A DNA stretch of 64,000 nt from an uncultured Armatimonadota bacterium (GCA_903910385.1 CAIVZM010000055.1:1-64000), one strand, 5' to 3'. Counted from the stretch's first letter, positions 36,324-46,432 are shown. Program-made: numbers and translations. The notes: a model not told the origin generated them from the letters alone.

Positions 36324-37880
36324 GTGAAAGACGGCATTAAATTCATCGATTTTGGCGTGCAACTGGTGGGAATCCTCTGGTTCGCGTGGTTGGCGGCGGA
36401 TTGTATCCGAACCGCTCTGGCTCGTGAGCACGCCGACGCCGCAAGAACCAAAATCGGTACCGATACCGGGTCAGGGTCTCCTTATGGCAGGGGAGACTGG
36501 AAGATAGCGGTCGGGATTGCGGTCGGGTTCTACGTGCTGTGCCTGATCCGTCTCGATGTGCCGAACCGGATGTACTTCGATGAAGTGCACCATGTGCGGA
36601 CAGCGATGGAATATATCATCGGGCATGATCCTCACGAATGGACGCACCCGCCGCTGGCAAAACTGATCATGGCGGCGAGTATGAAAATCGCCGGGGTCAA
36701 ATTCGATCCTACGGAAGGCGTCTGGAATCCGGATGCCACTTTTCCGGCGGGAAACGCTCTTGTATGGCGTCTGCCGAGCGTCTGCTTCGGCGCACTGTCG
36801 TTGATCGGTCTGTTTACGCTGGCGCGGTGTTTTTTCAAGGATCGCTTGATCGCCACATCGGCGACCATCTTAATAGCTTTGGATGGCGTTTTTCTGGTGC
36901 AAAGCCGCATCGCGATGACCAATATACATACGGTCTGCTTCATTATTGCGGCGACTATTGGAACCTGGAAGTTTATTGAGACTAACAAATCCCGCTGGCT
37001 TCTCCTGACTGGAATCATGCTCGGTCTCGCTATTGCAACACGTTGGTCGAGTTTGTGGGCGTGGGGATTCACGGGTCTGGTATTGCTCTGGCATCTGTTT
37101 CGGAATCAGATACCGCAATGGTTCCGGGAACGGAAGCAGTTTCCGAACATCGCACTCTGGATCAGCGCTGTTTCGGCAACGATGATCCTGATTCCATTGA
37201 TGATTTACGCCGCCAGTTATATCCCGTTTGTCCTACAGGGAACGGGCGGTTGGAAAACGCAACTTTTCACTTCCGGGGAATCTGGCGCTGTTCGTATCGC
37301 GGACGCTTTCCGTCGCGATCACTTCGCGGGCGGGCATGGGTGGTTCAAAGCTCTCAATCAGCAAAAGGATATGTGGCTCTACCACACAGAGATCAAGGAA
37401 GGGCATCCCTATTCGTCCCCGTGGTGGTCGTGGCCCCTGATGATGCGACCCGTGTGGTATGAATACGATGAAACGCCCGCCGGAACGATGGGTATCTGGT
37501 GCATCGGGAACGGAATTATCTGGTGGGCGAGCGTCCCGGCGCTGTTAGCCGCGATTTACTTCGCCCGTCGGGATAAACGACCGGAATTAGGCATCATCGC
37601 CCTTTTTGGACTGGGGATGTGGCTCGCCTGGGGTATCAAGCCTCGACCGCTCATCTTCATGCATTATTATTTCGAATGTATTCCGTTCGTCTGCCTTGCG
37701 CTTGCCTATATCGGGGTGCGTTTATGGCGTAGCGAAGATGCCTATGCGCGTCGATTCGTGCGTATTTTCTGTATCGCCGTCGTTCTCTGGGCGATTTTCT
37801 TTTATCCGTTGCTAGCGGATGTGCCGATGCCTATCTGGTTTTATCAAAGTCATATCTGGTTTGGACGAGGATGGGTATAA
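36324..37880 (+). CDS. PMT-like (GT39) membrane mannosyltransferase
   Basis: A 518-residue multi-pass membrane protein of the dolichyl-phosphate-mannose-protein mannosyltransferase family. After a membrane segment, MYFDEVHHV holds the Asp86-Glu87 pair of the first lumenal loop, then EWTHPPLAKLIM is the second family motif and LIALDGVFLVQSRIAMT the third. About ten membrane helices follow, ending with WFYQSHIWFGRGWV. It would transfer mannose or another sugar from polyprenyl phosphate to secreted proteins. GTG 36324 is the only upstream start; GGAA is near it. An exported membrane-glycosyl gene of the same broad class follows. Confidence 0.82.
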   Translation: MKDGIKFIDFGVQLVGILWFAWLAADCIRTALAREHADAARTKIGTDTGSGSPYGRGDWKIAVGIAVGFYVLCLIRLDVPNRMYFDEVHHVRTAMEYIIGHDPHEWTHPPLAKLIMAASMKIAGVKFDPTEGVWNPDATFPAGNALVWRLPSVCFGALSLIGLFTLARCFFKDRLIATSATILIALDGVFLVQSRIAMTNIHTVCFIIAATIGTWKFIETNKSRWLLLTGIMLGLAIATRWSSLWAWGFTGLVLLWHLFRNQIPQWFRERKQFPNIALWISAVSATMILIPLMIYAASYIPFVLQGTGGWKTQLFTSGESGAVRIADAFRRDHFAGGHGWFKALNQQKDMWLYHTEIKEGHPYSSPWWSWPLMMRPVWYEYDETPAGTMGIWCIGNGIIWWASVPALLAAIYFARRDKRPELGIIALFGLGMWLAWGIKPRPLIFMHYYFECIPFVCLALAYIGVRLWRSEDAYARRFVRIFCIAVVLWAIFFYPLLADVPMPIWFYQSHIWFGRGWV

Positions 37881-37954
37881 GTTATTCGATATATACCGGT
37901 ATTTTTGAGGCATTCGAGCGCTGAGATGATTCAGGAAAGGAAGAACGGCGAACT

Positions 37955-39886
37955 TTGACGGTAATGACTTTCCTGTTGACCTTTTCCGTGATGATGGGAG
38001 GCTTTGCGCTTTCCTACTGTTATGACCGTTCCGCAGGACTGCTCGCACGACTTTCGGCAGGACTGATAAGCGGAATGGCGGTATGGGGACTGCTGGGCTA
38101 TTTTCTCGCGTGGACGTTGAGTGATCTGACCCGCGCCACGACCGTTATTGCGGCGCTGCCGCTGTTGACCCCACTCACTGTTTTCTTTTTTTCTGATGCA
38201 CGCCGACGGTTACGACAGGATATTCTGGCATTTTTTAGCGGGCGTAAACTTCATAACCGCTGGTTTATCCTGCTGGCGCTGTCGGCGTTTGCCGCGTTAC
38301 TCCTCTGGCTTTTTACCATCGTCTTTTACCAAGCGAACGGGGAATGGCATACCGATAATCACTATAATCTGGGCGATTTGCCGTTCCATCTTGCGATTAC
38401 GCAGGAATTTGTGGTTGGTAAGCGCTTTCCTCCCCAGCATCCCGAGTTCGCGGGAGTCAATCTGACCTATCCCTTTCTGGTGGATTTCATTCCATCCCAG
38501 TATGCCGTCTGGGGCATATCTCTGCCTGCGGCATATGCACTACAAAATATCCCGTTAGCGCTCGCTTTGTTGATTTTGCTGTTTCGATGGTCGCTGAAAG
38601 TGACACGGAACCGTATCGCGGCGCTGACATCGCTTCCGCTGATGTTTCTGTGTGGCGGACTCGGATTCGTTTTGTTGTTTCGGGATATCTATAGCGATCC
38701 GCAGGGAATCGTGAGGCTCTTCTGGAATCTGCCGCACGATTACACGCGCGACTCCGAGGATGCTCTGGCGTGGGGCAATGTGCTTACGACTCTGCTGATG
38801 ACGCAACGGGGAATGCTGTTCGCGCTGCCTCTGGCGTTACTGACCCTGACATTGTTACAGGGACGGGGCAAAGCGCCGCTTTTCGCCGCCGGGTGCATTG
38901 TCGGATTGATCCCGTTGTTGCATGGGCATACCTTTCTGGCGATGCTGTTGGTTGCCGGAACCTGGGCGGCATGGGATCTACTTGTCAAGGGGCAATGGCG
39001 CCGCTTGCCGGAATGGTTCGGATTCTTTGCATCCGCCATTTTACTGGCGACGCCGCAAATTCTGATCCTTGCCAGCGGCTCTGCTGTCCGACCGGGGACG
39101 TTCTTCGGATATCAACCGGGGTGGGATATTGGCGACGGGAACCTGAAATGGTTTGTCCCGTTCTGGCTCTGGAATCTGGGGCTTTTCTTGCCTCTTTTGC
39201 TTGCCGCGTTTTATTTGCAGAAACCAAATGGGAAACAACTTTTGCCGTGGCGCCTGGGCGCCTGGTATTTACCCTTTACGCTCCTGTTTATCCTGCCCAA
39301 TATCTTTCGATTCGCCCCCTGGGTCTGGGACAATATCAAAATCCTGATTTATTTCTATCTCGGTTCCGTCCCGGTGGTATCGCTTGTGGTGGCATCGCTA
39401 TGGAATCGACCGCGATGGGGGAAGATCATCGCCGGTCTTATGCTCTTCCTTTTATGTTTTTCCGGCGCTTTGGATATCTGGCGAGTCGCATCCCGACAAC
39501 AGGAACATCTGTTATTCAATCGTGACGATCTGGCGTTCTCGACATTCTTGCAGGAAAATACTCCTCGTGACGCCCGCATTCTCCATGCGCCTTATTATGC
39601 GCATCCGGCATTGCTGGCGGGGAGGTCTCTGCTTCTGGGCTATGAAGGCCATCTCTGGTCGCATGGTCTGGATTATATCGGTCGGTCCGAGGACATGAAG
39701 AAGATTTATAGCGGGCAATCTGATGCGGATGCTCTCATTCGCAAGTGGCGTATTCAGTATGTGATCGTGGGGCCGCCGGAGCGTAATGAGCAGTCCTTCA
39801 AGCTGAACGCCGCTTATTTTGAACGGTATCCATTGGTCGGAACCAGCGGCCCATATCGGCTCTATCGAATACCGGACTCACCGTAA
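37955..39886 (+). CDS. Large GT-C-like membrane protein, function unknown
   Basis: A 643-residue membrane protein with roughly 13 helices and one acidic first loop, NGEWHTDNHYNLGDLPFHL, where a GT-C glycosyltransferase would keep catalytic Asp residues. The C-terminal soluble segment (about 545-643) has RILHAPYYAHPALLAGR and YVIVGPPERNEQSF and is likely periplasmic. The start is TTG 37955, which has AGGAAAGGAAG about 11 bases upstream; ATG 37964 is close behind. It follows the PMT-like gene by 74 bases, so the two may act together in surface glycosylation. Confidence 0.65.
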   Translation: MTVMTFLLTFSVMMGGFALSYCYDRSAGLLARLSAGLISGMAVWGLLGYFLAWTLSDLTRATTVIAALPLLTPLTVFFFSDARRRLRQDILAFFSGRKLHNRWFILLALSAFAALLLWLFTIVFYQANGEWHTDNHYNLGDLPFHLAITQEFVVGKRFPPQHPEFAGVNLTYPFLVDFIPSQYAVWGISLPAAYALQNIPLALALLILLFRWSLKVTRNRIAALTSLPLMFLCGGLGFVLLFRDIYSDPQGIVRLFWNLPHDYTRDSEDALAWGNVLTTLLMTQRGMLFALPLALLTLTLLQGRGKAPLFAAGCIVGLIPLLHGHTFLAMLLVAGTWAAWDLLVKGQWRRLPEWFGFFASAILLATPQILILASGSAVRPGTFFGYQPGWDIGDGNLKWFVPFWLWNLGLFLPLLLAAFYLQKPNGKQLLPWRLGAWYLPFTLLFILPNIFRFAPWVWDNIKILIYFYLGSVPVVSLVVASLWNRPRWGKIIAGLMLFLLCFSGALDIWRVASRQQEHLLFNRDDLAFSTFLQENTPRDARILHAPYYAHPALLAGRSLLLGYEGHLWSHGLDYIGRSEDMKKIYSGQSDADALIRKWRIQYVIVGPPERNEQSFKLNAAYFERYPLVGTSGPYRLYRIPDSP

Positions 39887-39901
39887 TGAAAACCGCAGCG
39901 A

Positions 39902-40552
39902 TCAACTCAGGGACAGGGCGTCGAATGCTCGTATAGTCGATTCCGCCGCTTCTGCGACACTCACGGGACGATTCGCCAGTTCGGTCAGCGTGACGATACG
40001 TTTCCCCGGGACGCCGCAGGGAATGATCGTCCCGAAATTTTCGCGCACTTCTTCCGTAACATTCAAGGCGAACCCGTGATGGGTGACCCAGCGTGTCACA
40101 CGAACGCCGAGGGCCGCAAGGTAGCCGTCTTCGCCGACCCACACTCCGGCATGGAAATCCACCCTTCCGGCATGAGGAACTCCCAGAGAAGCGGCGACGT
40201 GTATGAGAGCTTCTTCGAGGGCGCGTACATACCGATGAAGGTCACGATTCCCTTCGCCCAGATGCACGATGGGATAACCCACCAGTTGCCCCGGTCCGTG
40301 ATAGGTGACATCGCCGCCGCGATCAGTGGCGATCAATTCGATGCCTCGTTCAGCGTACTCCGCTTCTGTCAATAAACGGTTTGCGGGATTCGCTGTCTTT
40401 CCATAGGTGACGGTTGGAGGATGTTCCAAAAGGATCAGCGTGTCGGGTATATCTCCCTTCTGGCGTCGATCCACCATTTCGCGTTGCAATTCCCAGGCAT
40501 CCCGGTAAGGAATGAGACCGTGCGGAAGAAGATTCAACGTTTCAAAAACCAT
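39902..40552 (-). CDS. lipB: Octanoyltransferase LipB with catalytic lysine replaced
   Basis: A 216-residue LipB, which moves octanoyl from acyl carrier protein to lipoyl domains. RGGDVTYHGPGQL (78-90), the acyl-thioester Cys179 in IIPCGVPGKR and ALGVRVTRWVTHHGFALNV are canonical. The catalytic dyad normally pairs this cysteine with a lysine in (G/R)K(V/I)A(A/S)xG. Here the stretch is GYLAALGVR, so Tyr144 stands where Mycobacterium tuberculosis LipB has Lys142. The codon is TAC and the flanking frame is intact. Either another residue acts or the enzyme is altered. The window has no lipA. Confidence 0.88.
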   Translation of the reverse strand: MVFETLNLLPHGLIPYRDAWELQREMVDRRQKGDIPDTLILLEHPPTVTYGKTANPANRLLTEAEYAERGIELIATDRGGDVTYHGPGQLVGYPIVHLGEGNRDLHRYVRALEEALIHVAASLGVPHAGRVDFHAGVWVGEDGYLAALGVRVTRWVTHHGFALNVTEEVRENFGTIIPCGVPGKRIVTLTELANRPVSVAEAAESTIRAFDALSLS

Positions 40553-40685
40553 GAATTACCTCTATCATGTCCGTGGGCTTCCGTCATTTTGGAGCGACAT
40601 TCAATCAGGCGACATTCAAAAATCGCCACCGCTTTTCATCCAGTTTTCACAGGACCCCGTTATGCTTGTTGTAGGAGGCAGGAAA

Positions 40686-41738
40686 GTGACAGAGGATAGA
40701 AGCCCACAGGTGTTGATCAAGAGATGGGGCGGGTACTGGCAGGCTCCGGAACTGCGGGCGGCAGGGATCGCTATTCTCTGCGGAGCGATGGTCGCCGCTT
40801 GCTCGCATGGACGACCGAAAGGTGCGACATTATCGCTTCGCCAACCGGTGACTGGGAGTGCATCGGCGGAAATTCAGGCAAAAGCCAGCGTCTTCCGTCC
40901 GTTTGCGCCGAAGGTGAAGACTTTCTGGGATCAGGACTATCTTTTTGTCGAATCGAACGGTTTGCCAGATCACCGCATGATGGTCGGCATTACCGCCTGG
41001 CAACAGCAGGTTCCCTTGCCGCAAGATTACACGGGTGAGAATGCCTGGCGTATTCCCCTGCGTCCGATTTCCGCCACAGACCTGTTATCGGCGAAGACAC
41101 ATTTCTTTCGCGGCGCTATCGCCCTCGCCGCCAATGGCGTCCCCATTTTTAACCCGATCAAGAATGACGGTGTAACCGATACGTATCTTGCGGGTGAGTT
41201 GGACGAGTTTGGCGGACACTCCGGGCGCGGCGACGATTACCACTACCATATCGCACCGATCCATCTGGCGAAGCGTGTCGGAAAGGGGAATCCCATCGCT
41301 TTCGCTCTGGATGGCTACCCCATATTCGGATTGACGGAACCGGACGGTTCCCCCGTCAGTAAACTGGACGAGTTCAATGGGCATGAGATTACAGGAAAGC
41401 CGGGAAATGTGGTGGGATATCATTACCACGCAACCAGAAATTACCCCTATATCAATGGTGGATTCCACGGAAATGTGACGGAAAGCGGGGGGCAGGTCGA
41501 TCCTCAACCCCGCATAGACCCTCTGCGACCCGCCGGAGAGCCATTGCCCGGTGCAACAATTACCGGGTTCGACCGCCCACGTCCCGGCGCCTATTCGCTT
41601 ACCTACACGATCCAACGTGAGACGCGGAATCTGAATTACGCCCTCTTACCCGATGGGAGCTACCGATTCGATTCGATAGACGGAACCGGAAAAACGCAGT
41701 CGAACTCCTATCGTCCACGCCCCGCCAGAGGTTTATAA
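40686..41738 (+). CDS. YHYH-domain lipoprotein
   Basis: A 350-residue lipoprotein starting at GTG 40686, chosen for the AGGAGG at 40673-40678 (7-base spacing). The signal peptide ends with the lipobox MVAAC (Cys39). The mature protein carries the YHYH domain: DDYHYHIAP (about 190), FALDGYPIFG, GYHYHATRNYPYINGG and NALVPDGS-like end. YHYH proteins are exported, of unknown role, often linked to metal or oxidase-associated genes. The gene diverges from lipB and is followed after 24 bases by an EF-hand protein. Confidence 0.85.
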   Translation: MTEDRSPQVLIKRWGGYWQAPELRAAGIAILCGAMVAACSHGRPKGATLSLRQPVTGSASAEIQAKASVFRPFAPKVKTFWDQDYLFVESNGLPDHRMMVGITAWQQQVPLPQDYTGENAWRIPLRPISATDLLSAKTHFFRGAIALAANGVPIFNPIKNDGVTDTYLAGELDEFGGHSGRGDDYHYHIAPIHLAKRVGKGNPIAFALDGYPIFGLTEPDGSPVSKLDEFNGHEITGKPGNVVGYHYHATRNYPYINGGFHGNVTESGGQVDPQPRIDPLRPAGEPLPGATITGFDRPRPGAYSLTYTIQRETRNLNYALLPDGSYRFDSIDGTGKTQSNSYRPRPARGL

Positions 41739-41762
41739 GAGACGGAAACGGGAAATAAAATC

Positions 41763-42245
41763 ATGAAAACAATGCCAACTCGCCGACGATATATCCTGAT
41801 CGGGCTGTTCGCGCTTATCGTTCTCGCCATCTGTATTTCGGTAGGTCGCGCCGCGTTTCGGTCGCCGTGGATCAAGGTGCATTACCGGGAAATGGACGCT
41901 AACGCCGATGGCGCTCTTGCCCGCTCGGAATTCGATGCGGAGACGGAAAAGACATTTACGGCATTCGATCACAACAAAGATGGCTCTTTGACAACAAAAG
42001 AGTATTCGTCCCGCGACGCGCATTCTGTCATGGCGGGCTATCTGGGCTTTCATGCACGGGAAATCGATACGAACGGCGATGGAATTATTACATGGGAGGA
42101 ATTCCTGAAGGAAACCGGCAAGATGTTCGATGAAGCGGATGCGAATCATGACAGCGTCATTACGTCACAGGAATTCGCATTGATAAAGCCTCCTATTCTG
42201 GGGGGAGGCCGTCCTCGGCATCATGGCGCGGAAGGACGACGGTAG
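41763..42245 (+). CDS. Membrane-anchored EF-hand calcium-binding protein
   Basis: A 160-residue protein with an N-terminal membrane anchor (YILIGLFALIVLAICISVG) and four EF-hand loops: DANADGALARSEF, DHNKDGSLTTKEY, DTNGDGIITWEEF and DANHDSVITSQEF. All keep the Dx(N/D)xDG pattern except the last, where the G is S (DANHDSV). The C-terminal tail is basic. It is located outside or at the membrane and presumably binds calcium. It follows the YHYH gene and was probably transcribed with it. Confidence 0.88.
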   Translation: MKTMPTRRRYILIGLFALIVLAICISVGRAAFRSPWIKVHYREMDANADGALARSEFDAETEKTFTAFDHNKDGSLTTKEYSSRDAHSVMAGYLGFHAREIDTNGDGIITWEEFLKETGKMFDEADANHDSVITSQEFALIKPPILGGGRPRHHGAEGRR

Positions 42246-42307
42246 AACATTCCGCTACCCGTATCCCATGAGCAGTTACAGGTAGCGGCTTGAAGGATAA
42301 AGAGAGA

Positions 42308-43207
42308 TTATTCGACTCGGCGAGCGGCGCGAATTTCAGCAAGCAATCGGTCGACGCGGGTTTTGACATTCTGCGCGGCTTCCTCGACGGCGGAAAGATC
42401 GTTGCCGGAAATGGCCGAAATACGCACTTCCTCGAATGTCGGCAACATTCGCTCCAGCAGTCCCGCAAAGGCGCGACCCGAAGAAAACGGCGACGGGCCG
42501 TCCGTGTCACCGCTAATATCGAGGACAGTGGGAAGTTCTTCGATGGCGCGGGCGATGATATCTTCCCTTTTGTCCGGGTGAGCGCGAAGGGCTTTCGTGA
42601 GTTTCCCGGTATCGTCTGACGAGAGTTTTTCGTCCTTGATTTTCTCCGCCAGTTGCGCCTGCAATTCCGGTTCATCATTGAGTTGACGCAGGAATCGAGC
42701 GTGCTTCTCGGTGATATTGCCATCGGCGGGGCGGTTAGGCGAGGAGACGACCTGCTCACTGATAGATTCTGGCAAGTCCAGTAAGTCCAGAAGATAACCT
42801 ACCGTGCGCTCACTGACCCCCAATCTTTGACCGATTTCTTTGTTGGTGGCACCGAGCGTATTCTTGAGAATCTTGATCGCGTTAGCCTTATCCAACGGCG
42901 TCAGTTCTTCTCGCTGGAGGTTTTCTACGAGTTGCTCTGCCGTCTTTTCTGCCTCGTCGCCTACTTCCTCACGGATCAAGGCGGGAATCTCCAGAAGTCC
43001 TGCCTTTTGAGCGGCTCGCCAGCGGCGTTCGCCGGTAACGATACGGAAACCATCGACGCCCGAAAGCGGCGTAATGGTGATCGGATTCAATACCCCATGC
43101 TGGCGGATGGAGTCCGCCAATCCTACCAGACCGGCGTCATCCAGAGCGCGGCGCGGTTGATCGGGATCTTCGACAATACGTTCAATCTGAATAATTTCTA
43201 GGCGCAT
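42308..43207 (-). CDS. parB: ParB/Spo0J family protein
   Basis: A 299-residue ParB-type CTPase. The N-terminal domain has IVEDPDQPRR, then the CTP-binding GERRWRAAQ (box II), followed by ENLQREELTPLDKA and the helix-turn-helix ATNKEIGQRLGVSERTVGYLL. ParB binds parS and clamps DNA to segregate chromosomes or plasmids. No parA lies next to it, and no parS was recognised nearby, so it may be a Noc-like or dispersed ParB. Confidence 0.85.
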   Translation of the reverse strand: MRLEIIQIERIVEDPDQPRRALDDAGLVGLADSIRQHGVLNPITITPLSGVDGFRIVTGERRWRAAQKAGLLEIPALIREEVGDEAEKTAEQLVENLQREELTPLDKANAIKILKNTLGATNKEIGQRLGVSERTVGYLLDLLDLPESISEQVVSSPNRPADGNITEKHARFLRQLNDEPELQAQLAEKIKDEKLSSDDTGKLTKALRAHPDKREDIIARAIEELPTVLDISGDTDGPSPFSSGRAFAGLLERMLPTFEEVRISAISGNDLSAVEEAAQNVKTRVDRLLAEIRAARRVE

Positions 43208-43294
43208 CGATAATTTCCCATGCCAGGAAAGGAACTCCTGGTATGTTCAAGTGAAAGTTTGTTTGCCCGATTATAAGGCCGTCCTGGAGCAATG

Positions 43295-45637
43295 TCAATT
43301 CTTACCTGATGCCCTCCGGGCGCTCCATCGTCGTAACCGCAGACTATTGGCGACCACCGAAACGCTGGAAAGGCTCATCGCCAAACTTGCCAGCATCGGG
43401 GACAACAACCAACCGGTCAGGGGGTAGAGCAGGCCCGCCGCAATCGGGATGCCCAGAACATTGTACACAAACGCCCAGAACAGGTTCTGGCGGATAACGC
43501 GCATGGTGGCGCGAGAAAGCGCCAGCGCTTCCGGGACTCCTCGTAAATCACTGCGCATCAGCGTGATATCGCCTGCCTCCATCGCGACATCGGTTCCCGT
43601 TCCCAAAGCGATTCCGACATCCGCTAATGCTAGCGCCGGGGCGTCATTGACGCCGTCACCGACCATTCCGACACGCCGTCCCTTTGCTTGCAACTCTTTG
43701 ACGACCGCCAGTTTTTCCTGTGGCAGTACCTCCGCAATGACTTCCGTGATCCCGACCTCCCGCGCAATCGCCTCTGCCACTCCGCGACGGTCACCGGATA
43801 GAAGGACGACGGAAACTCCTTGCCGTTTTAGCATAGCGACCGCCTCCCTTGCTTCCGGACGAGGCGGATCCACGACTCCCAGAAGCCCGGCATATTTTCC
43901 GTGAACAGCAGCGAATAACGGCGTTTTCCCTTCCTGCGCCAGAGATTCCGACCGTGAAATCGCCTCAGCAGGCAATGTGATTCCTTGCGCGGCAAAAAGG
44001 CGAGCGTTACCGAGGACAACGATTTCGCCATCCACACGGGCGGAAAGTCCCTCCCCCGGCGAAGATTGGAAGTCAGACGCTTCCGGTAAGATCAGTTCAT
44101 GATCCTTTGCCGCCGCGAGGATAGCGGAAGCCAGGGGGTGCTCGCTGCCCGTTTCCGCCGCCGCGACCCGTCGTAAGAGATCATCCGCAGAATATTCCTC
44201 TGTCGGCAACAGGTCTGTGAGTCTGGGGTGACCCTGAGTGATCGTCCCGGTCTTGTCCAGCAGGACAGTATCGAGGCTTCCCGCCGCTTCCAGTGCGTCA
44301 CCGCCCCGGATAAGAAGACCGAGTTCCGCGCCGTTCCCGGTTCCTGCAAGAATAGCGGTCGGCGTCGCCAGTCCCAGAGCGCACGGACAGGCGATCACCA
44401 GTACCGAGACGGCGTTCATCAACGCCATAGATAACCGGGTTTCCGCTGCGCCAAAAATCATCCATGCAACAAAGGTGGCAAAGGCGATCAGCAGGACGAC
44501 AGGCGTAAAGATACCGCTTACCCGGTCGGCAAGTCGTGCGATTGGCGCTTTTCGACCCTGGGCATCCTCCACCATCCGGACGATTTGTTGGAGAGCGGTA
44601 TCGCGTCCGACTTTTGTCGCTCGAAATCGGAATCCGCCCGATCCGTTGACCGTTCCGCCATAGACGATATCGCCCACCCGTTTTTCGACGGGAACGCTTT
44701 CTCCGGTCAACAGAGATTCATCGACGGAGGTAGCTCCCTCAGTAACGATGCCATCAACTGCGAGACGCTCTCCCGGCCGGATCACCAACGTGTCACCGAC
44801 AATTACCGACGAGACCGCGATTTCCACTTCCTGTCCGGCGCGTAAAACGCGCGCGGTTTTCGCCTGTAATCCGATTAGACGGCGGATCGCTTCGCCCGTT
44901 TTTCCTTTCGCCCGCGCTTCCAGCAGGCGCCCCAGCAGAACGAGCGCCGTAACCACCGCCGCCGCTTCAAAGTAAACAGGGGGATGAGAAACATGACTGG
45001 CATGCATCCCTCCGTTCGCGGAAGCCCCGCTCAACATGGCAGGGAAAATCGTCGCGAAGGCGGAGTAGAGGTAAGCAGCGCCTGTTCCGAGGGCGATGAG
45101 GGTATTCATATCCGCCGTTCCGTGACGCGCCGACGCCCATCCTCTGATGAAAAAGGGGGCTCCACTGTAAAAGAGAATCGGTGTGGTCAGCAGGAATTGA
45201 ATGAGATACATACCGGGAAAATCGATAACGCCGTGCGCCATCGCCATGACAAATACCGGGATCGCCAGAATAGCCGCAACGAGGAACCGACGGCGCAAAT
45301 CCTGATATTGCGCTTGCTCCGCTTCCTTCAGCGCTGTGTTGGAATCGGTTGTTTCGGTTTCCGCAGACTCACTCTGCGGAGGAATAGCGCCATAACCCGC
45401 ATTTTCGACTGCCTCAATCAGATGGTCGATATCGGTCTGCCCGGGATTATAGTGGATAGTCGCTCGCTCTGTGGCAAAGTTGACGCTGGCGTCAGCAACG
45501 CCCGCCTGACGTTTCAGGACACGTTCGATGCGATTTGCACAAGCCGCACAGGTCATTCCTGTGATAGGAAGATCAGTGAGCGAATCCGGCGTTTCCGCCT
45601 GTTTGCCCGTTCCGATATCGGTATCGATAGTCGACAT
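43295..45637 (-). CDS. copA: Copper-exporting P-type ATPase
   Basis: A 780-residue P1B-ATPase. The N-terminal heavy-metal domain has GMTCAACAN (Cys30, Cys33). About eight membrane helices carry the ion-selectivity motif [13 protein letters not shown], then DKTGTITQG phosphorylation site, SEHPLAS and [11 protein letters not shown]. The CPC motif with the GMTCAAC metal-binding domain indicates Cu(I) export. It follows csoR by 10 bases and is transcribed with it from the operator-promoter at 46 kb. Confidence 0.95.
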   Translation of the reverse strand: MSTIDTDIGTGKQAETPDSLTDLPITGMTCAACANRIERVLKRQAGVADASVNFATERATIHYNPGQTDIDHLIEAVENAGYGAIPPQSESAETETTDSNTALKEAEQAQYQDLRRRFLVAAILAIPVFVMAMAHGVIDFPGMYLIQFLLTTPILFYSGAPFFIRGWASARHGTADMNTLIALGTGAAYLYSAFATIFPAMLSGASANGGMHASHVSHPPVYFEAAAVVTALVLLGRLLEARAKGKTGEAIRRLIGLQAKTARVLRAGQEVEIAVSSVIVGDTLVIRPGERLAVDGIVTEGATSVDESLLTGESVPVEKRVGDIVYGGTVNGSGGFRFRATKVGRDTALQQIVRMVEDAQGRKAPIARLADRVSGIFTPVVLLIAFATFVAWMIFGAAETRLSMALMNAVSVLVIACPCALGLATPTAILAGTGNGAELGLLIRGGDALEAAGSLDTVLLDKTGTITQGHPRLTDLLPTEEYSADDLLRRVAAAETGSEHPLASAILAAAKDHELILPEASDFQSSPGEGLSARVDGEIVVLGNARLFAAQGITLPAEAISRSESLAQEGKTPLFAAVHGKYAGLLGVVDPPRPEAREAVAMLKRQGVSVVLLSGDRRGVAEAIAREVGITEVIAEVLPQEKLAVVKELQAKGRRVGMVGDGVNDAPALALADVGIALGTGTDVAMEAGDITLMRSDLRGVPEALALSRATMRVIRQNLFWAFVYNVLGIPIAAGLLYPLTGWLLSPMLASLAMSLSSVSVVANSLRLRRWSARRASGKN

Positions 45638-45647
45638 AGTTTTCCTG

Positions 45648-45968
45648 CTATTTCAGAAAGCGCTGAAGCGTCGTCCGTAATTCTTCGAGTAATTCCTGCT
45701 GTGTCATAGGACGGGCGCATTCGTGTTCTATCGCGCCGCCGTGACCCACAACGCAGGATTCCAAATGCTCGGTCAGTAATGCAATCCCAAGCGTATCCAG
45801 AGCGGATCGCGCCGCAGCTATCTGGGTCAAAATTTCGACACAGTAACGATCCTCGACCATCATGCGCTCAATACCGGCAACCTGACCGCTGATACGCCGC
45901 ACCCGATCCTGCAATCGTTTTTTTTTCGCCTGTCTCACCGGATTCGATTTTGATTCACTGACTTCCAT
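45648..45968 (-). CDS. csoR: CsoR-family copper-sensing repressor
   Basis: A 106-residue DUF156/CsoR protein. It keeps the C-H-C copper site: Cys43 in [10 protein letters not shown], His68 and Cys72 in [24 protein letters not shown] is the family N-terminal helix. CsoR holds DNA without copper and releases it on binding Cu(I). The start is the ATG at 45968, with AGGAGG upstream; the open frame extends further but crosses the promoter. It is the first gene of csoR-copA. Confidence 0.93.
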   Translation of the reverse strand: MEVSESKSNPVRQAKKKRLQDRVRRISGQVAGIERMMVEDRYCVEILTQIAAARSALDTLGIALLTEHLESCVVGHGGAIEHECARPMTQQELLEELRTTLQRFLK

Positions 45969-45998
45969 TACCGCGCCTCCTCTGCAACGATCTTCTGT

Positions 45999-46026
45999 AG
46001 TATACCCCTGTGGGGTATAATGACAA
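45999..46026 (-). promoter_or_regulatory. csoR-copA promoter with perfect CsoR operator
   Basis: On the minus strand: -35 TTGTCA (46021-46026), a 16-base spacer, -10 TATACT (45999-46004). The spacer and the flanking bases form the perfect palindrome TATACCCC-TGT-GGGGTATA (46001-46019), the known CsoR type (GC-rich core with TATA ends). Repressor on this site would cover the -10, so copper relieves repression. The start codon is about 30 bases downstream. Confidence 0.9.
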
Positions 46027-46081
46027 GTAGGCAAGTGATGACCCGCTTTGGGAATCGCAAAAAACAAGAGATGGGAAGGCG

Positions 46082-46432
46082 TTAATGACGACGGAAGAGA
46101 TTTCGGAGCCACTGCCAGAGGGAAAATGTAGAAGGCGGCGGGGGATTGCGCCAATCGTCAAAATCCGCCCAATCGCCAGAATAAGAAACGAGAGCCATGG
46201 TTGTGACAATCGCCTGTTTACCGGTCATGTACGAGGTTTTATTCCCATGAATTACCCGAAGCTCCTGCCCGAAACGGCGTCTGGAAGAGAGTGGCATGAC
46301 CAGCCAGAGCTCATTCCCTTCCGCCTCATCCACAAGCAGAACAGGTCGCGTTTTGAAGTGCGCCTCAAATTGAAGGGACGAACCTTCGCACCACCAGACC
46401 TGACCGGGTGCGGGTAGAGGACGGTTTTTCAC
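46082..46432 (-). CDS. PemK/MazF-like protein
   Basis: A 116-residue protein from GTG 46432, which overlaps the acyltransferase stop by GTGA. PAPGQVWWCEG, then HFKTRPVLLVDEAEGNELWLVMPLSS and TGKQAIVTTMAL follow the SH3-like PemK/MazF toxin pattern, in which the RPVLLVD strand is the hallmark. These enzymes cut single-stranded mRNA. The C-terminus adds a proline-rich, basic tail (SLWQWLRNLFRRH) that could bind membranes. No antitoxin gene is adjacent, so a toxin role is uncertain; it may be a solo family member. Confidence 0.6.
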   Translation of the reverse strand: MKNRPLPAPGQVWWCEGSSLQFEAHFKTRPVLLVDEAEGNELWLVMPLSSRRRFGQELRVIHGNKTSYMTGKQAIVTTMALVSYSGDWADFDDWRNPPPPSTFSLWQWLRNLFRRH

